Assembly: GCF_036785885.1 (NCBI RefSeq)
Contig: NC_092310.1
Location: 5,642,001-5,706,000 of the forward strand
Length of the DNA stretch: 64,000 bases
Direction of reading: 5' to 3'
Source of the DNA: Coffea arabica
Lineage: Eukaryota > Streptophyta > Magnoliopsida > Gentianales > Rubiaceae
Below, piece after piece: positions 12,259 to 23,131 of this stretch (within the stretch, counting starts at the first letter, position 1; every line of letters starts with the position of its first letter). Below the pieces are notes generated by a model that ran no database searches, was not told the origin of the DNA, and worked only from the letters and a program-made list of their open reading frames with translations. Both the position numbers and the translations under genes were made by a program.

Positions 12259-13122
12259 CTATATTGAGGGTTCTGCTGTTCTTTCCTGGCTTTTCCTGGT
12301 TGGCTCCCTTCTTTCCCATCGTTCAGAGGTACCAGCTCTTGTCATTTGTTTTGTGTTAGTGTTACTCGAGCTGGTATCTTTTCTCCCACTGGGGCTCTCA
12401 TGGGAAATGTTATGCTCAATATTGACCTCCCTCAAAGTGATTCCAGTCTTTTCCTCAAAGGTACATGTTTTATCACTATGTCCAATCACACCGCACCTAT
12501 AGCAAAAATCCGGGCATTTCTCGTATTTAAATTCTGCCCACACTTCCACCCTATTGTGCTTGACTGGCAGCCCTCTTATGAGAGGTTAGGAGATGTCTAT
12601 CTCCGCCAAGATTTTCATGTGCTTTCCTTCTTTTCCTCCTCCTGAGGGTATAATAACCTCTTTGACAAAGTGAAACACTTCCCCAATTTTAAACCCTGCT
12701 GCTCGACATAGCCAATGGATTGGGAGGTGCCATACCTGGACCCACATATATGATGTGCTAAACATTTCTGGATCCTTCTCTATTCCTTCACTCCATGGTT
12801 TTAAGACAAGGAGCTGGTTGTCTAGTACGCATGGTCTGCCATTCAGAGCCCTTTCTTTATCATGTTCCTCCTCAAAGTTAAACTGAAATATATTCGGACC
12901 TAACTTTGTTACCCTCAGGTTCCTAGGGTATCCCCATACATGATTTGTGAAGTTTTTCACTCCTGTGAAGTTTGCAATCTTGTCTCCCATTCTTCGTCCC
13001 ACTAAGCTGAGCCTCCACTCCTCCATACCTACTTCCACATCTCCCCAACTCAGATCTATAGCTTCTGTTTCCCTCTCCCCCAGATCAAATTTTTGAAATG
13101 TTCTGTGCAGAGAGTCAGCCAT
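12259..13122 (-). pseudogene. LINE ORF1 (DUF4283 plus CCHC zinc knuckle)
   Basis: This encodes the RNA-binding partner protein of a plant L1 element. The start is taken at ATG 13122 (MADSLHRTF). The first part has the DUF4283 pattern: GRRMGDKIANFTGVKNF, then RVTKLGPNIFQFNF and NGRPCVLDNQLLVLKPW. One in-frame TAA at 12586-12588 interrupts it. The same frame resumes with VEVWAEFKYEKCPDFCYRC, followed by a CCHC-type knuckle (CYRCGVIGHSDKTC). After 12259 a hydrophilic, stop-ridden tail leads to ORF2. It could be read through only with the TAA repaired; I treat it as decayed. Confidence 0.85.
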
Positions 13123-13562
13123 GGAGCTACTCTGTGGGTGTTTCCAGTACAATCACTGAAGGTTTTCAATGCAAAGCTAGATTATACCTGCAGAGTCGGG
13201 GAGGTGATGACCTCCTCATTCACAACACATTCAGATATTAGATCCAAAAATACAAGGCAAACAGAAAGAGCACAAGACAAGACCCGACCAACTCACTTGA
13301 ACTAAGTGGAAAGAGTTTCAGAAGAGAGCTTTTTTTTTTTTTTCTTTTTTTCAGATATTTTAAAGCAATAAATGGTACCGCACTGGTTATTCCGATATAA
13401 GAGAGCAGGCAGAAAGGTTTACTTTCCCCATCTAGCAGTTTTACTCCACTGTGTTGTAGTGCTCCCCCAGCTTCAGACAGAGTTAATGCTTTCTCCTACT
13501 TGTAAAGGCCCACCACCGACAAAATTCTTGTTGTTTGCTTTACCTTGGATCTATTTGTCTAA

Positions 13563-14407
13563 GGGCCTGTTTGGAAGTGTAGTTTTTTTAGCAAGTTTGT
13601 ATAAAACTAGTTTTTTAACAACTTTTGCTACAGGAATCCCAAAAAATTTCTCAAAGTTTTTTACCTACACACTTCAAAAATCTAATACAGAAAAAATTTC
13701 CCTTCAACTTTTCTTCTTTTTCCTCCCTCACCCAACCCACCACGCCAGCCACCACCTCTCCCGGCGCCGGCCACCTATTCCGGCACCGGTCACCTCAAAA
13801 GTTTTTTTTTCTGTCCCTCTCCCTCTCCCTCACCCTTTCCCCTCTTCCCCTCTCCCTCCCCCGCCACCCTCCCCCTCTCGCTAGTTGCGATCTGGTCGCA
13901 AAGGGAATTGGGGGAGGGGATCTTTGCGGTTTGGTCGCAGATCGCAGCTAAGGGGGAGGGGGAGGGAGAGGGGAAGAGGGGAGGAGAAAAAGCTAAAAAT
14001 AAAAATAAAAATCCATGGCCGGCCTTCCTCTGGCGTCGGTGTACGAGGGGGAGGGGAGAGGAGAGGGAGAGGGGAGGGGTGGCGGGGGAGAGGGGAGGAA
14101 AGGGATGGGGGAGAGGGGAGGAAAGGGATGGTGGGCAGAGGGGGGGTGGTGGGGGAGGGAGAGGGAGGGGGAGAGGAGAAAAGCAAAAAAAAAAAAAGTT
14201 TGTATGTGTTTGCAGAGTTCGGGAGAGGGAACAGGGGAGGGGGAAGGGGAAGGGAGGAAGGAAAAGAAAAAAAAAAGAAAAAAAAGAAAAAAGAAAAAGA
14301 AAGAAAAAAAAGTTTTTTATCTTACAAAAGTTTTTCTACAACTTCTACGGTGATTTACAGTAAAGTTTTATACAAACATCCAAAAAACTCACCTTCCAAA
14401 CAGACCC
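13563..14407. mobile_element. PIF/Harbinger-type MITE, 845 bp
   Basis: The ends are GGGCCTGTTTGGAAGTG (13563) and CTTCCAAACAGACCC (ending 14407), imperfect inverted repeats extended by TTTGTATAAAACT and its complement. Both sides carry TAA (13560-13562 and 14408-14410), the TWA target typical of this superfamily. The interior is a long imperfect inverted repeat: a C/T-rich arm (about 13800-13880) pairs with a G/A-rich arm (about 13945-14260). Around 13882-13955 a smaller inverted pair (GCGATCTGGTCGCAAAG and CTTTGCGGTTTGGTCGC) is nested. The several overlapping ORFs of 100-195 codons here come from this purine bias and are not genes. Confidence 0.85.
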
Positions 14408-14737
14408 TAAGTGTTTGTAAGGAGAACTGGTTTTGGGAATTTAAGAAAGTTCAGAAAGAGTTAAAAGTTTAGATCTGCTTTTGACGCTTGAAAAACTTGC
14501 AACAGTTTCCTAGTTTCAAAAGTTCAAAATTTTTTGCTCCTACAGTGAGGAGGGAAAACTCTACTAGAGAGAGAGGCTCTCATCTTTGTGAGAGGCTCCC
14601 TATTTTTTTTACTATACAATTAGTGTCAACGTGGTCAAAGAAGACCCGAGCTCAGGCCATCTTGGCTGGTTCTCTATTTTAGATTAAGATAATGCATAAT
14701 GATGGATTAGTTGTTAGTTGCTATTTATCCTTTTTTT

Positions 14738-14819
14738 TTTTGGAAGGGCAATTGTGGAGATAGATTGAATATCATGAAAATTCAGGGGGAAAGAGCGAGA
14801 CAATAATAAAAAATATAGA
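14738..14819 (+). repeat. Direct repeat, first copy
   Basis: An 80-bp stretch (GGGCAATTGTGGAGATAG through AATAAAAAATATAGA) recurs at 15127-15208 with a few changes. The spacing is about 390 bp. Nothing else is recognisable between 14411 and 15443. Confidence 0.8.
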
Positions 14820-15126
14820 ATTGTTGTGTCCTATATTTATTAGTTCATCTAAGGGTATAGAATTGTCCAATTGTTAATATTACCCATAAAACTACAAGAT
14901 GCACATTCTAATAAGCTAATAATGGAATACATTAAAACCATCAAATGAATATTAGGTTTGCAAGCAATTCATGTGACTAACCATATGAGAGAAGTTCAAT
15001 GTTAATCAAACAAAATTTACACAATAAAAGAGGTTTATAAAAAGAAATAAGAATAGCATCTTATAATATGTTTTATTTTAAAGTTCCATTGTAGAATTGG
15101 TGAGGGCAATTTGAAAATTCAATGCT

Positions 15127-15208
15127 TTTGGAGGGGCAACTGTGGAGATAGATTGAATATTATGAAAATTCAGGGGGCAAGAGCAAGACAATAATAAAAA
15201 ATATAGAC
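15127..15208 (+). repeat. Direct repeat, second copy
   Basis: Same sequence as 14738-14819 with about six differences by eye. The two copies could be ends of a small decayed element, but there is no TG/CA or other terminal signature I trust. Confidence 0.75.
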
Positions 15209-15443
15209 CTTTTTTTTTAAACTTAATCTATACTTTTTCATAAGTCAGGGGGTACAATTGCAATCCTTGGAGCCAACATAGCCCCGCCCCTGCTCAAACT
15301 AGAAGTTCACCCCTGCTTTGACACTACTATTTCTATTTTTTCGTACAAGGGATTGTAGCAAAATTTACCCCAAATTTAGAGTTGTGGACAACAAAATTTG
15401 GAAATTTTGGATAGAGGAAGGAAAGATACTTAAACAGAGAAGT

Positions 15444-18400
15444 TCAAACATTTGTCATTTGCAGGTCCAGAAGTTGTCCAATTGTAACAATTGGGAATAC
15501 GTTGAATTGAGATGCTATTTCCTTTAACAGTTGGGCACACACTTGCTTCATTGTAGGCCTTAACTGAGGATTGGGTTCTATACATGACAATGCCAGCTTT
15601 GCCACCAAGGTCACTTCTTTTGACTCTTGCGTACTTGGAGATGAAAGTCGAGGATCCACAATATCATTCAGCAGTATGTCATATACTGTTGAAGTAGATG
15701 ATGATGCCGACAATGTTGACAATATGAAATCACCTGGATGCTTGCCCATGATCACTTCTAAAACTAATACTCCAAAACTATAAATATCACATTTTTCATT
15801 TACTTCCATGGTATAAGCAAGTTCTGCAATTCACAAAAAAATAGTCACTCAGACTATGGTGCAGATGAATCCCTTTAGAATATTGAATCATAATCCAAAA
15901 GCATAAATGCTTTGCTCATGCTAGCATTATGTAATTATGGATTAGTTGAAAGAGAGAAGGTAAAGAGAAAATTGGATTTGTTTGAGCAAAGAAGAGTATA
16001 CCTGGAGCAGCATATCCATAAGTTCCAGCAAATGAAGTCCAATGACATGAATCAGGCCTCAAGATTCTTGCAGTACCAAAATCAGAAATATGGGCTTGAT
16101 ACTCAGAGTCTAACAAAATATTTTTGCTAGATATATCTCGATGAATTATGGAAGGCGAACAATTCTGGTGCATGTAAGATAATGCATTTGCCACATCCTT
16201 AACAATACTTACCCTCTTGATCCATTCGCACTTGGCTGCTGTTTCATCATTGCTCAACAAGTGCATCAAGCTTCCCCCTTCCAAGAATTCATAAACCAAG
16301 AAAGTGTGTTGTATATGTGAACAGAATCCATACAGCTTCACGATGTTGCGATGCCTTATATTTGTTAGTGCACGGATCTCATTGGCGAAATCTTTTGGTC
16401 TCCTCAAGGCACCATCATCCACTCCATGAAGTTTCTTGACCGCCACCACTTGACCATTTGGTAACTCTGCTCTAAATACACTTCCGAATCCTCCTGCTCC
16501 AATGCAATACTTGGGGTCGAAATTCTCTATTGCATCAATGATGTTTTCATAGACCATTTTCCCATCAAAGCTCCAGGCAGAGAACATATTTCTAGTAAAT
16601 TCCTGAGGCTTATTCTCCATGCTTCTCGTATGTGGCCTTGCACGAATGAAGATGGCCACAACCACAACCAAAAGAAATATGGTTGCTAGTATTGGAGCAA
16701 CAATTAGAAAGATCATTCTTTTAGTTGTCCTTCTACGAGTGTTCTTTTGAGTTGATTGAGAGCAAGGTTTCAATCCAGTAACACTGCCACATAAACCTTT
16801 ATTGTTTCTCAAGGAATCAGATGAGCCTTTTTGAAATGCACTAATGTTGGGGAGAGGACCTTCCAACTGATTGTAGGATATATCAATGGAAATCAAACTG
16901 AAGCAATGATCAAAACTTTTTGGGATGGAACCTGATATCCTATTATGCGAAAGATTCATCGTCTCAATGCTTTTCATCTCGCCTAGCTCTAGTGGCAATT
17001 TTGATTCCAGCATGTTTTGGCTGAGATCAAGAGTTGCGAGTGAGGGAAGATTTCCTACTTGAGAAGGAATATTTCCGACGAGTGCATTTTGGCTCAAGTT
17101 TAAATCCAGCAATTGTGTGCAATAACCTATTTGTTCTGGGATTGAGCCACTAAGATTATTGGCCGACAAACTAAGATTTAAAAGCCTAGACATCTGACCA
17201 ATTTCTGTTGGTATATTGCCTGAGAGATTGTTGTTGTGCAGCTTAAGCTCAAGCAACAAGGTCAACTTCCCTAAACTGCTAGGGATCTTCCCATGCAAGT
17301 GATTTGAAGAGAGATAAAGTTTTTGCAGACGAGATAGCTCTCCAAGCCCAGTTGGTATTCTGCCAGAAAGATTATTATTCGAGATTCCCAACGCTGTCAA
17401 ATTCAGATAGCCACTCCAATTCCAAGACAGCTGACCAAAAAATTTGTTATTCCTTAAATCCATAATTTCCACATGTGGATAGATGCCAAATTCTTCAGAG
17501 ATATTTCCTGATAGTTGGTTGTCAGAGATGCCAATACCTCTTAAACTAGAACAGTTTTTAAAGCTCCTTGGCATAGCACCGACAAAATTATTCTCACGTA
17601 CATTGAACCACGACAGTGAGCTACCAATGCATATATTTTGGGGTAAATGACCAGTAAAATAATTTTGAGACAGATCTAGCACATTTAAATGTGTAAGATT
17701 GTTGAATCCATCGGGCAGAGCACCACTTATCTGGTTTTGGAAAATAAGAATATGAGCTAGTAGCTTCAATGTTCCCAATTCTGGAGGGATAGCCCCATAT
17801 AAGTTGTTTTGGGAAAGTTGCAAGTCAACGAGATTGGTCAAATTTCCTAAGGTAGAAGGAATCTGTCCAGTGAGCTTGTTTTCTAGAAGATTTAATTCAT
17901 TTAGCTTTGTCAAGTTTCCAATTTCTTTGGGAATAGGCCCCGACAGATAATTTTGGTAAAGATACAGCAGAGTCAAGCCACTTAAGTTTCCAATAGACAC
18001 AGGAATCCGACCTGTGAGCGTATTGTTAGCCAAAGAGAGTTTCGTCAGAGATTTGAGCTTCCCAATCTCTTCTGGAATCCATCCAGAAAGTTTGTTGCTT
18101 CCTAGGTCTAGCTCGGCTAGGCCTGTCAGATTGCCAATAGAAGTAGGGATTGATCCATTGAATGAGTTATCGGAAAGGTTCAAGAGCCTAAGATTGGTTA
18201 GTTGGCTGATTTCATCAGGAATAGCACCGGACAATTGATTTGACCAGAAGGCAAGATTGGTTAGTCTGGAAAGGTTCCCAATGTTGGATGGTATGGTCCC
18301 ATGGAGTGCATTTTGAGAAAGCTCAATTGTAGTTAGATGGGGTAGAGACGAGAAATTGAAATGATCAAGTGTACCTTTGATGCCAGAACTAGTGATGTTA

Positions 18401-18672
18401 ATCACCGATACTCGTCCAGCCTTGTTGCATCGAATTGCATCCCAAGTACTGCAAGGATTTGCAGAAGATGACCAGGATGACAACTTAGATTGGCTATAAT
18501 TGTCAAGACTGGCTTTCCATGTTAAAAGAGCTTTCCCTTCAGTTCCAGGGTTTGATGCTGCATGCATTTGATCGGGAGCAGCATTTATTCCAGAACTGGA
18601 GACTAAGTGAAGGATGGCCAAGCATACAGAAACTAAACTAATTGGACAGATGGAATAATTCTGGATTGACAT
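15444..18672 (-). CDS. LRR receptor-like protein kinase, MIK2-like (two exons)
   Basis: The protein is a plasma-membrane receptor kinase that would bind an extracellular ligand with its LRRs and phosphorylate cytosolic partners. Exons are 18672-16002 and 15823-15444; the GT-AG intron (16001-15824) falls in the activation-loop APE motif, a usual position in this subfamily, and splicing gives 1016 residues. The order is: signal peptide (about 1-30), LRRNT_2 cap ([11 protein letters not shown]), some 20 LRRs with many N-glycosylation sites (about 85-630), a membrane segment (about 648-671, [20 protein letters not shown]), then a kinase from about 720. The kinase has [31 protein letters not shown] and [15 protein letters not shown], so all catalytic residues are present and it is an RD kinase. 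No stop or frameshift is visible. The closest named relatives I know are MIK2-type LRR-XII kinases; orthology to MIK2 itself is not shown, and the ligand is unknown. Confidence 0.93.
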
Positions 18673-18755
18673 ATCTGCTGGATATATGTCACAATGAAAT
18701 TCTTAAGAGAGAACTTTTGCTGTAAAGCTGATGGCTATTTTAGCACTTGTGCAGG

Positions 18756-18763
18756 TATTTATA
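18756..18763 (-). promoter_or_regulatory. TATA box of the receptor kinase gene
   Basis: TATAAATA on the minus strand in CTCTATAAATACC, about 84-90 bp upstream of the ATG at 18672. The spacing fits a short 5' leader. Confidence 0.6.
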
Positions 18764-18904
18764 GAGTTGAAGATCCAAGAAAACAATTCTGATTGGAGGT
18801 GACTTAAATCCTCAGTCTCTCGTAGTGACGGAGTCAAGATTTTTCTCATGGGGGCCAAAATTTTTTCTAACAAAACATGGACTGTCTCGTTTTCATCATT
18901 AGTC

Positions 18905-18995
18905 CATCTTGTCACCTATCATGTGAAAGTCCGTGTTCTCACCTATCGAGCAAAAGCAAAAGTCCATGTTCTCACCTGTCGTGCAAAAGTCCGGT
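18905..18995 (+). repeat. Short tandem repeat upstream of the kinase gene
   Basis: Three degenerate units of about 35 bp share GTTCTCACCTRTCG and AAAAGTCC. No coding potential. Confidence 0.6.
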
Positions 18996-19124
18996 TTGAC
19001 AATTTACTTGACATAGATGCAGAACACCTACACGAAAAGTCCATGTTTGCATCTACATAAGACAGAGTATCTTTCCCTGCATATGTAATAAGCTTTATTT
19101 CCTAGGCCTTTAACACACACAACA

Positions 19125-19146
19125 CCCCCCCCCCCCCCCCCCCCCC
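19125..19146. repeat. Poly-C tract (22 C)
   Basis: An uninterrupted run of 22 cytosines followed by CT-rich DNA. Its length is likely variable and possibly misassembled. The DNA from 18764 to 20003 otherwise shows no gene; 19266-19380 resembles 24214-24330. Confidence 0.9.
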
Positions 19147-20003
19147 TTTCTCCCTCTCTCCGACAACAAACTAGCTCAGTCTTTTACTCTCAACATAATG
19201 TCAAGTCTGGGGTTGGTTTTGTAAACTAAAGTCTATATCGAGTTTTCGACTTGGAGATGCAAAGTCTTCTTTGACTCTTTAAATTTATAATAGTTTTTAA
19301 GCTTGTTCGAATATGGTTGGTTTTGTTTCAGAATTTAGTTTAGTCACTTTTTAAAAATTTTTTCCCCTTTGGAGCTCATTTATTTTTATTCTTTTTGTGG
19401 GCTATTTTTATTCCTTTAACATTCTCTTCGCATGCAAAAATAATTAAAAAGAATCCAGCATATCTTCATTCTTAATAATAAACCAAAAAAATTCTGCGGT
19501 TAAACTTGTCTTTCCAGATAGACGATTGATCTTGGAATATTTGGGGAAAGATAGGCTCAACATAGAAATTGTAGGTGGATTGCAAGATAGGAAAAGCAAT
19601 AAAAATTTGGTAAGCATATATAACATTTGCATTCAGACTCCATAAAACTTTTATATCCTCAAACATAATGAGAAACATTATAGCAGCAAATGGAAATATT
19701 GGAAGGCAACGAAGTTAAAAAAAGATATCTACAGAAGCTAAAGACTTTGTGACTTCTACTTCCATTAATATCTTTGGTTGAAAAAAACGATGGAGTGACT
19801 GCTCTTGTAACATTTGCATTACCGAGCCAAAGGCATACTCAAGTTCTCTCTTCAACATAACTCCTTTCTTAATCAACCACTAGAAGAAGTTGTACGTCTA
19901 AGATAATTCATGATTTTGTAGCATGAAGAAGATTGACAAATACTAGAAACAACAAATACAACTTCAAAAAGAAGTTAGTGCAGTCAGCTGCTCCCCAGAC
20001 AAT

Positions 20004-21202
20004 CAATGTTTTAAAAACCGGACCGTTAATTGAACCGGTGAAGTGAAAGGGTCGAGATTCAACCGGTCGGACCGGTTCAACCCCGGTTCAATAAATTTTT
20101 TAAAAAATAATTTATATAAATATATATATGCACAAAATAAGACATGTAATGGACTAATTTAATACTTTATATGATGAAAAGTTTACTATTTTTTAATAAC
20201 TTGGATTTTTAAAAATAAAAATTTTAAATTATAAGTTAAAACAAATAAATTTCATTTTAATTTCAATTATATCTAAATCCAACCCAAAAATATCACAATA
20301 TTTTGAAATTATGCAAAATTCACGTCTATGAGAATTTAGACATTGTGAACTTAAATTTTAATTTACGCTTTGGAATTTATAGATTGCAATTTAAAAAAGA
20401 AAGTTTGGAGTTCGAAGGAAGTCAAGAGAATCGAAAATAAAAATGTAAACTTAATAAGAAACAAAAAATGAGATAAAAGTGAGTGGTTGTGACATTAAAT
20501 AATTTGGATTAAAGAAAAATAATTTTTTTTAACTTTTTTTAATTTAATGGACAAAAACAAAATTAAAAGATGGAAGAAAACATCAATAAATTAAAAATAA
20601 AGAGATTTGATTAAAAAGGGAGTGACAAAAGAAAAGAGGATAGCGAGAGAGAGAGAGAGAGTTGAAAATTAAAAAGAAAAAGCCATGAGAGGATGAGATT
20701 TTGTAAGAAAAATGAAAAAAAGAAATATGAGTATTTGAAATATGAAGAAAAAATTTTTAAAAACAAAATCAAGATGCGAACTGGAGAAGTCGAGAATGAG
20801 AAACGGAGGAAGTGAAATTGAAATGAAATGTGCCGTCTGCACTTTCTTAATGCTAGGGTTTTTTTATTTAATCTGATTTTATTTTTTAGTTAAGTATAAT
20901 TCTACACAACAATATCTCGTCCTTGGGCGGTGGTGTAGTGGCAACCGTACCTTATTGTTGGCTCAGAGACCTGAGTTCGAATCTGGCAGTCTCCATTCTT
21001 GCAATTATTTTGAATTTGAGGTTATACTGTTAGAAAATTTGAGAACCGCCGGTTCGCGGTTCATACCGGTTTTAGCAGTTCGTCCGGTTCGTAGCGGGTT
21101 TCCATTACCATCCGGGTTTGATATTGGACCGGACCGGTAGCATGGCCGGTTCGCGGTCGGACCGGTCGGACCGGTCGAACCGGTCCGGTTCTGAAAACAT
21201 TG
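20004..21202. mobile_element. hAT-like non-autonomous element with ACCGG-rich ends, 1199 bp
   Basis: The terminal inverted repeats are CAATGTTTTAAAAACCGG (20004) and, inverted, CAATGTTTTCAGAACCGG (21202); 20 of 22 bases match. Both ends are packed with ACCGGT and CCGGTTC repeats. The flanks carry the same 8 bp, CAGACAAT (19996-20003 and 21203-21210), a length typical of hAT elements. The core is AT-rich with no transposase. A tRNA-like segment lies near its right end. The superfamily call rests on target-duplication length alone; the CAATG terminus is not classic hAT. Confidence 0.75.
20924..20990 (+). other. tRNA-like (SINE-head-like) module inside the hAT-like element
   Basis: A pol III box A match (TGGTGTAGTGG, 20931-20941) and a box B match (GAGTTCGAATC, 20973-20983) are 42 bp apart, the spacing found in tRNA genes. 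I cannot fold a good acceptor stem, so it looks like a tRNA-derived relic or SINE head and not a working tRNA. Confidence 0.6.
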
Positions 21203-21574
21203 CAGACAATTAAAAATTTGAAGTATTTCCTGACAACAAAATTAAAATTTTCAATTGTGTCTTTTTTAGGCTGATTTCGTTCCTCTAACTTGTAATGGAA
21301 AGTACAAACTTCTCTCAAAAAGTATAGGACATCAATACAAATTTCCCCCGAGTTCTACAAAATTACTAAAAACAACAAAATAGTGTTGGAGTATTGCTTT
21401 ATTTTTGAGGTCTTTAGTCTTTGCGCCAACTCCTCCGGTAATGTCTCAGAAATGAAAGAAGAAACTTAATTAGAAAGTTCAAAGCAGTCTTTAGATGTGT
21501 CCAATGATATAGTTGGAAGAAAGAGTCATTGCTTAACATTAAGCTATTTATGTCTTCCTTTAGAACTTTGATTG

Positions 21575-21716
21575 GATCCACCATCTCCTAAGAAGTTTCC
21601 CATTGAAGTATTAGGCTTTCGCTATCCCACTGTCTCCTAAGACCCATTGAAGTCTCGGGCATTGGCTATTCCACTATCTCCTAAGAAGTTTCCCATTGAC
21701 ATCTTAGGCTTGGACA
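21575..21716 (+). repeat. Degenerate direct repeats, about 70 bp
   Basis: TCTCCTAAGAAGTTTCCCATTG occurs in variants at about 21585 and 21681, with a further partial copy near 21636, each followed by GGCTTTCGC- or GGCATTGGC-like text. No ORF. Confidence 0.55.
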
Positions 21717-22058
21717 GATAATGGTTGTTGCTGGTATTGAAGGTTCAAAGTGGGCGGCTCAAGTTGGGATGGATACTATTCTTTTGGAGAGTGAGTGTAA
21801 GCATTGATTGATATAAATTGGGGGCACAGAATTAATACGAGTTAGTGCTTAAGTGGGACAGAAACTGGTGAAAGAGGTGGGAATCAAGAGACCATAGAAT
21901 GTCAATCTACTTCTAAAGCATTCCACTTTATTGTTATTTTTATTTTTTAAGCAAGAGAATGGTTAAATTTAAGAAGTGAGGAGGAAAAAGAGAATTTGAA
22001 TCCAAAATCTCTAATTCTTGAGTTCTCAACTTTAACTATTAGAACATGACTAAGTTTT

Positions 22059-22079
22059 TTATACACTATCAGTGTATAA
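22059..22079. repeat. Perfect 9-bp-arm palindrome
   Basis: TTATACACT, ATC, AGTGTATAA. This type of palindrome is common near ends of small plant elements. The stretch 21720-23490 has no gene. Confidence 0.6.
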
Positions 22080-22633
22080 TTTTTTTTTATATTGGTATGT
22101 ATAAATCATGGCACATAACATGAATTTAAATTTAAAATTCAAATCACACACATGTAACACACATTCACTTTATTTCTTCTCGTGATTGGAGAAATATTAC
22201 CTATTGCTCCTCCATCAATCAACATATTTCAAAAAGGATCATTATTTTCTAACAATTGCATATGCATGTGCAAAAGAGAAATTTAAAATTCAAAAGTGCA
22301 AGAAATGTAATTTTGGTCCTAATGTTTATTTGTGTGTGTTGAACTAGTCCTTAATGTTTTGACCGAAAGAAACGCGGTTCTAGAGTTTCTAATTTTAAGC
22401 ATATATTGGATGACTAATAGAAAATTACACTATCTAATGGTTAGAATCAAAATGGAGTTAGTAAAAAATTTTGACTTTAAATTTTGGGTCCCTAACATTT
22501 GAAATTTTAATCAGTATGGTCCCTTATGTATTAAATAGTTATGTTTAAAGTTTTCAAATAAAATAATATGTGAATTAAATTGAACGTATGACAAATGTGT
22601 CTTCAAATCCTTAAAAACATCTCATATCGGCAA

Positions 22634-22663
22634 TTTTAGTATAAAGAGCATCTCTTGGCTAAT
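22634..22663 (+). repeat. 30-bp direct repeat, copy 1
   Basis: Identical to 23102-23131. It starts TTTTAGTATAAAGAGC and ends CTTGGCTAAT. Confidence 0.9.
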
Positions 22664-23075
22664 GAACAGATTTAGAAGGTTGCAGTGTTCCTATGACTTG
22701 ATTGATTCTGAATTCTTATCTTTTATTAATATTTCATTTAGTTTCTTTTCTTTTCACATTAACCTTTAAGCCATTTATATTAAGTACAAAATTGATGTTT
22801 TGGTAATGGGTTGGCCATTCTTTTGTTTATAGAAGATTAGCCAAGATTTGATCTTTGCTATTTTTAAGTTTTTGAATGTCATCATATTGTCGATTTTTTT
22901 TTTTGCATTTTTGAATTATTAATCACTGAATTAGATGTTTAAATTTACATTATAAGACTATTTTTGAATAACAATGTATTTAAGAAAGGGTATAATAGAT
23001 TATACAATAAGTTTGTATTTTATGCAAATATTTTTATGAACTACAGTAAATAATTTTTTATTTTTAGATAATTCT

Positions 23076-23101
23076 CATTCAACGAATGGGTACAAAACTA
23101 G
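23076..23101 (+). mobile_element. Helitron-like 3' terminus
   Basis: A short hairpin (CATTC, AAC, GAATG; 23076-23088) is followed by GGTACAAAACTAG and then T, matching the Helitron rule of a hairpin 10-13 nt before a CTRR end inserted 5' of T. The 5' terminus is not identified and no helicase is present, so this would be a small non-autonomous copy. Confidence 0.5.
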
Positions 23102-23131
23102 TTTTAGTATAAAGAGCATCTCTTGGCTAAT
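23102..23131 (+). repeat. 30-bp direct repeat, copy 2
   Basis: Perfect copy of 22634-22663, starting directly after the CTAG of the Helitron-like end. Confidence 0.9.

Larger units (their letters stand above)
9170..13320 (-). mobile_element. L1-type LINE, truncated and twice interrupted
   Basis: On the minus strand the order is ORF1 with a DUF4283-type domain and CCHC knuckle (13122-12259), then ORF2 from an ATG at 11724 with an AP-endonuclease domain, cut at 9170 by the CACTA element. A 1.5-kb solo-LTR-like insertion (9970-11483) splits ORF2. The reverse transcriptase expected downstream is not in the window and may lie beyond the CACTA element. The 5' end is not sharply defined; a T-rich tract (about 13330-13357) lies just upstream of it. 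Confidence 0.85.

Noticed and set aside
11663..12359. Plus-strand ORFs of 64-146 codons
   Set aside because: They are the antisense of LINE ORF1 tail and ORF2 start.
13885..14472. 195-codon Gly/Arg/Lys-rich ORF and its overlapping frames
   Set aside because: All frames are open because the MITE core is nearly pure purine; no homology and it lies inside a non-autonomous element.
18823..18880. Possible small element end (GTGACGGAGTCAAGATTTTT) pairing with GCCCCGCCCCTG near 15285
   Set aside because: Phrases of this type occur widely in plant repeats, and an element spanning the whole kinase gene is not supported by a target duplication.
20924..20990. Functional tRNA gene
   Set aside because: Boxes A and B are present but no acceptor stem can be formed.
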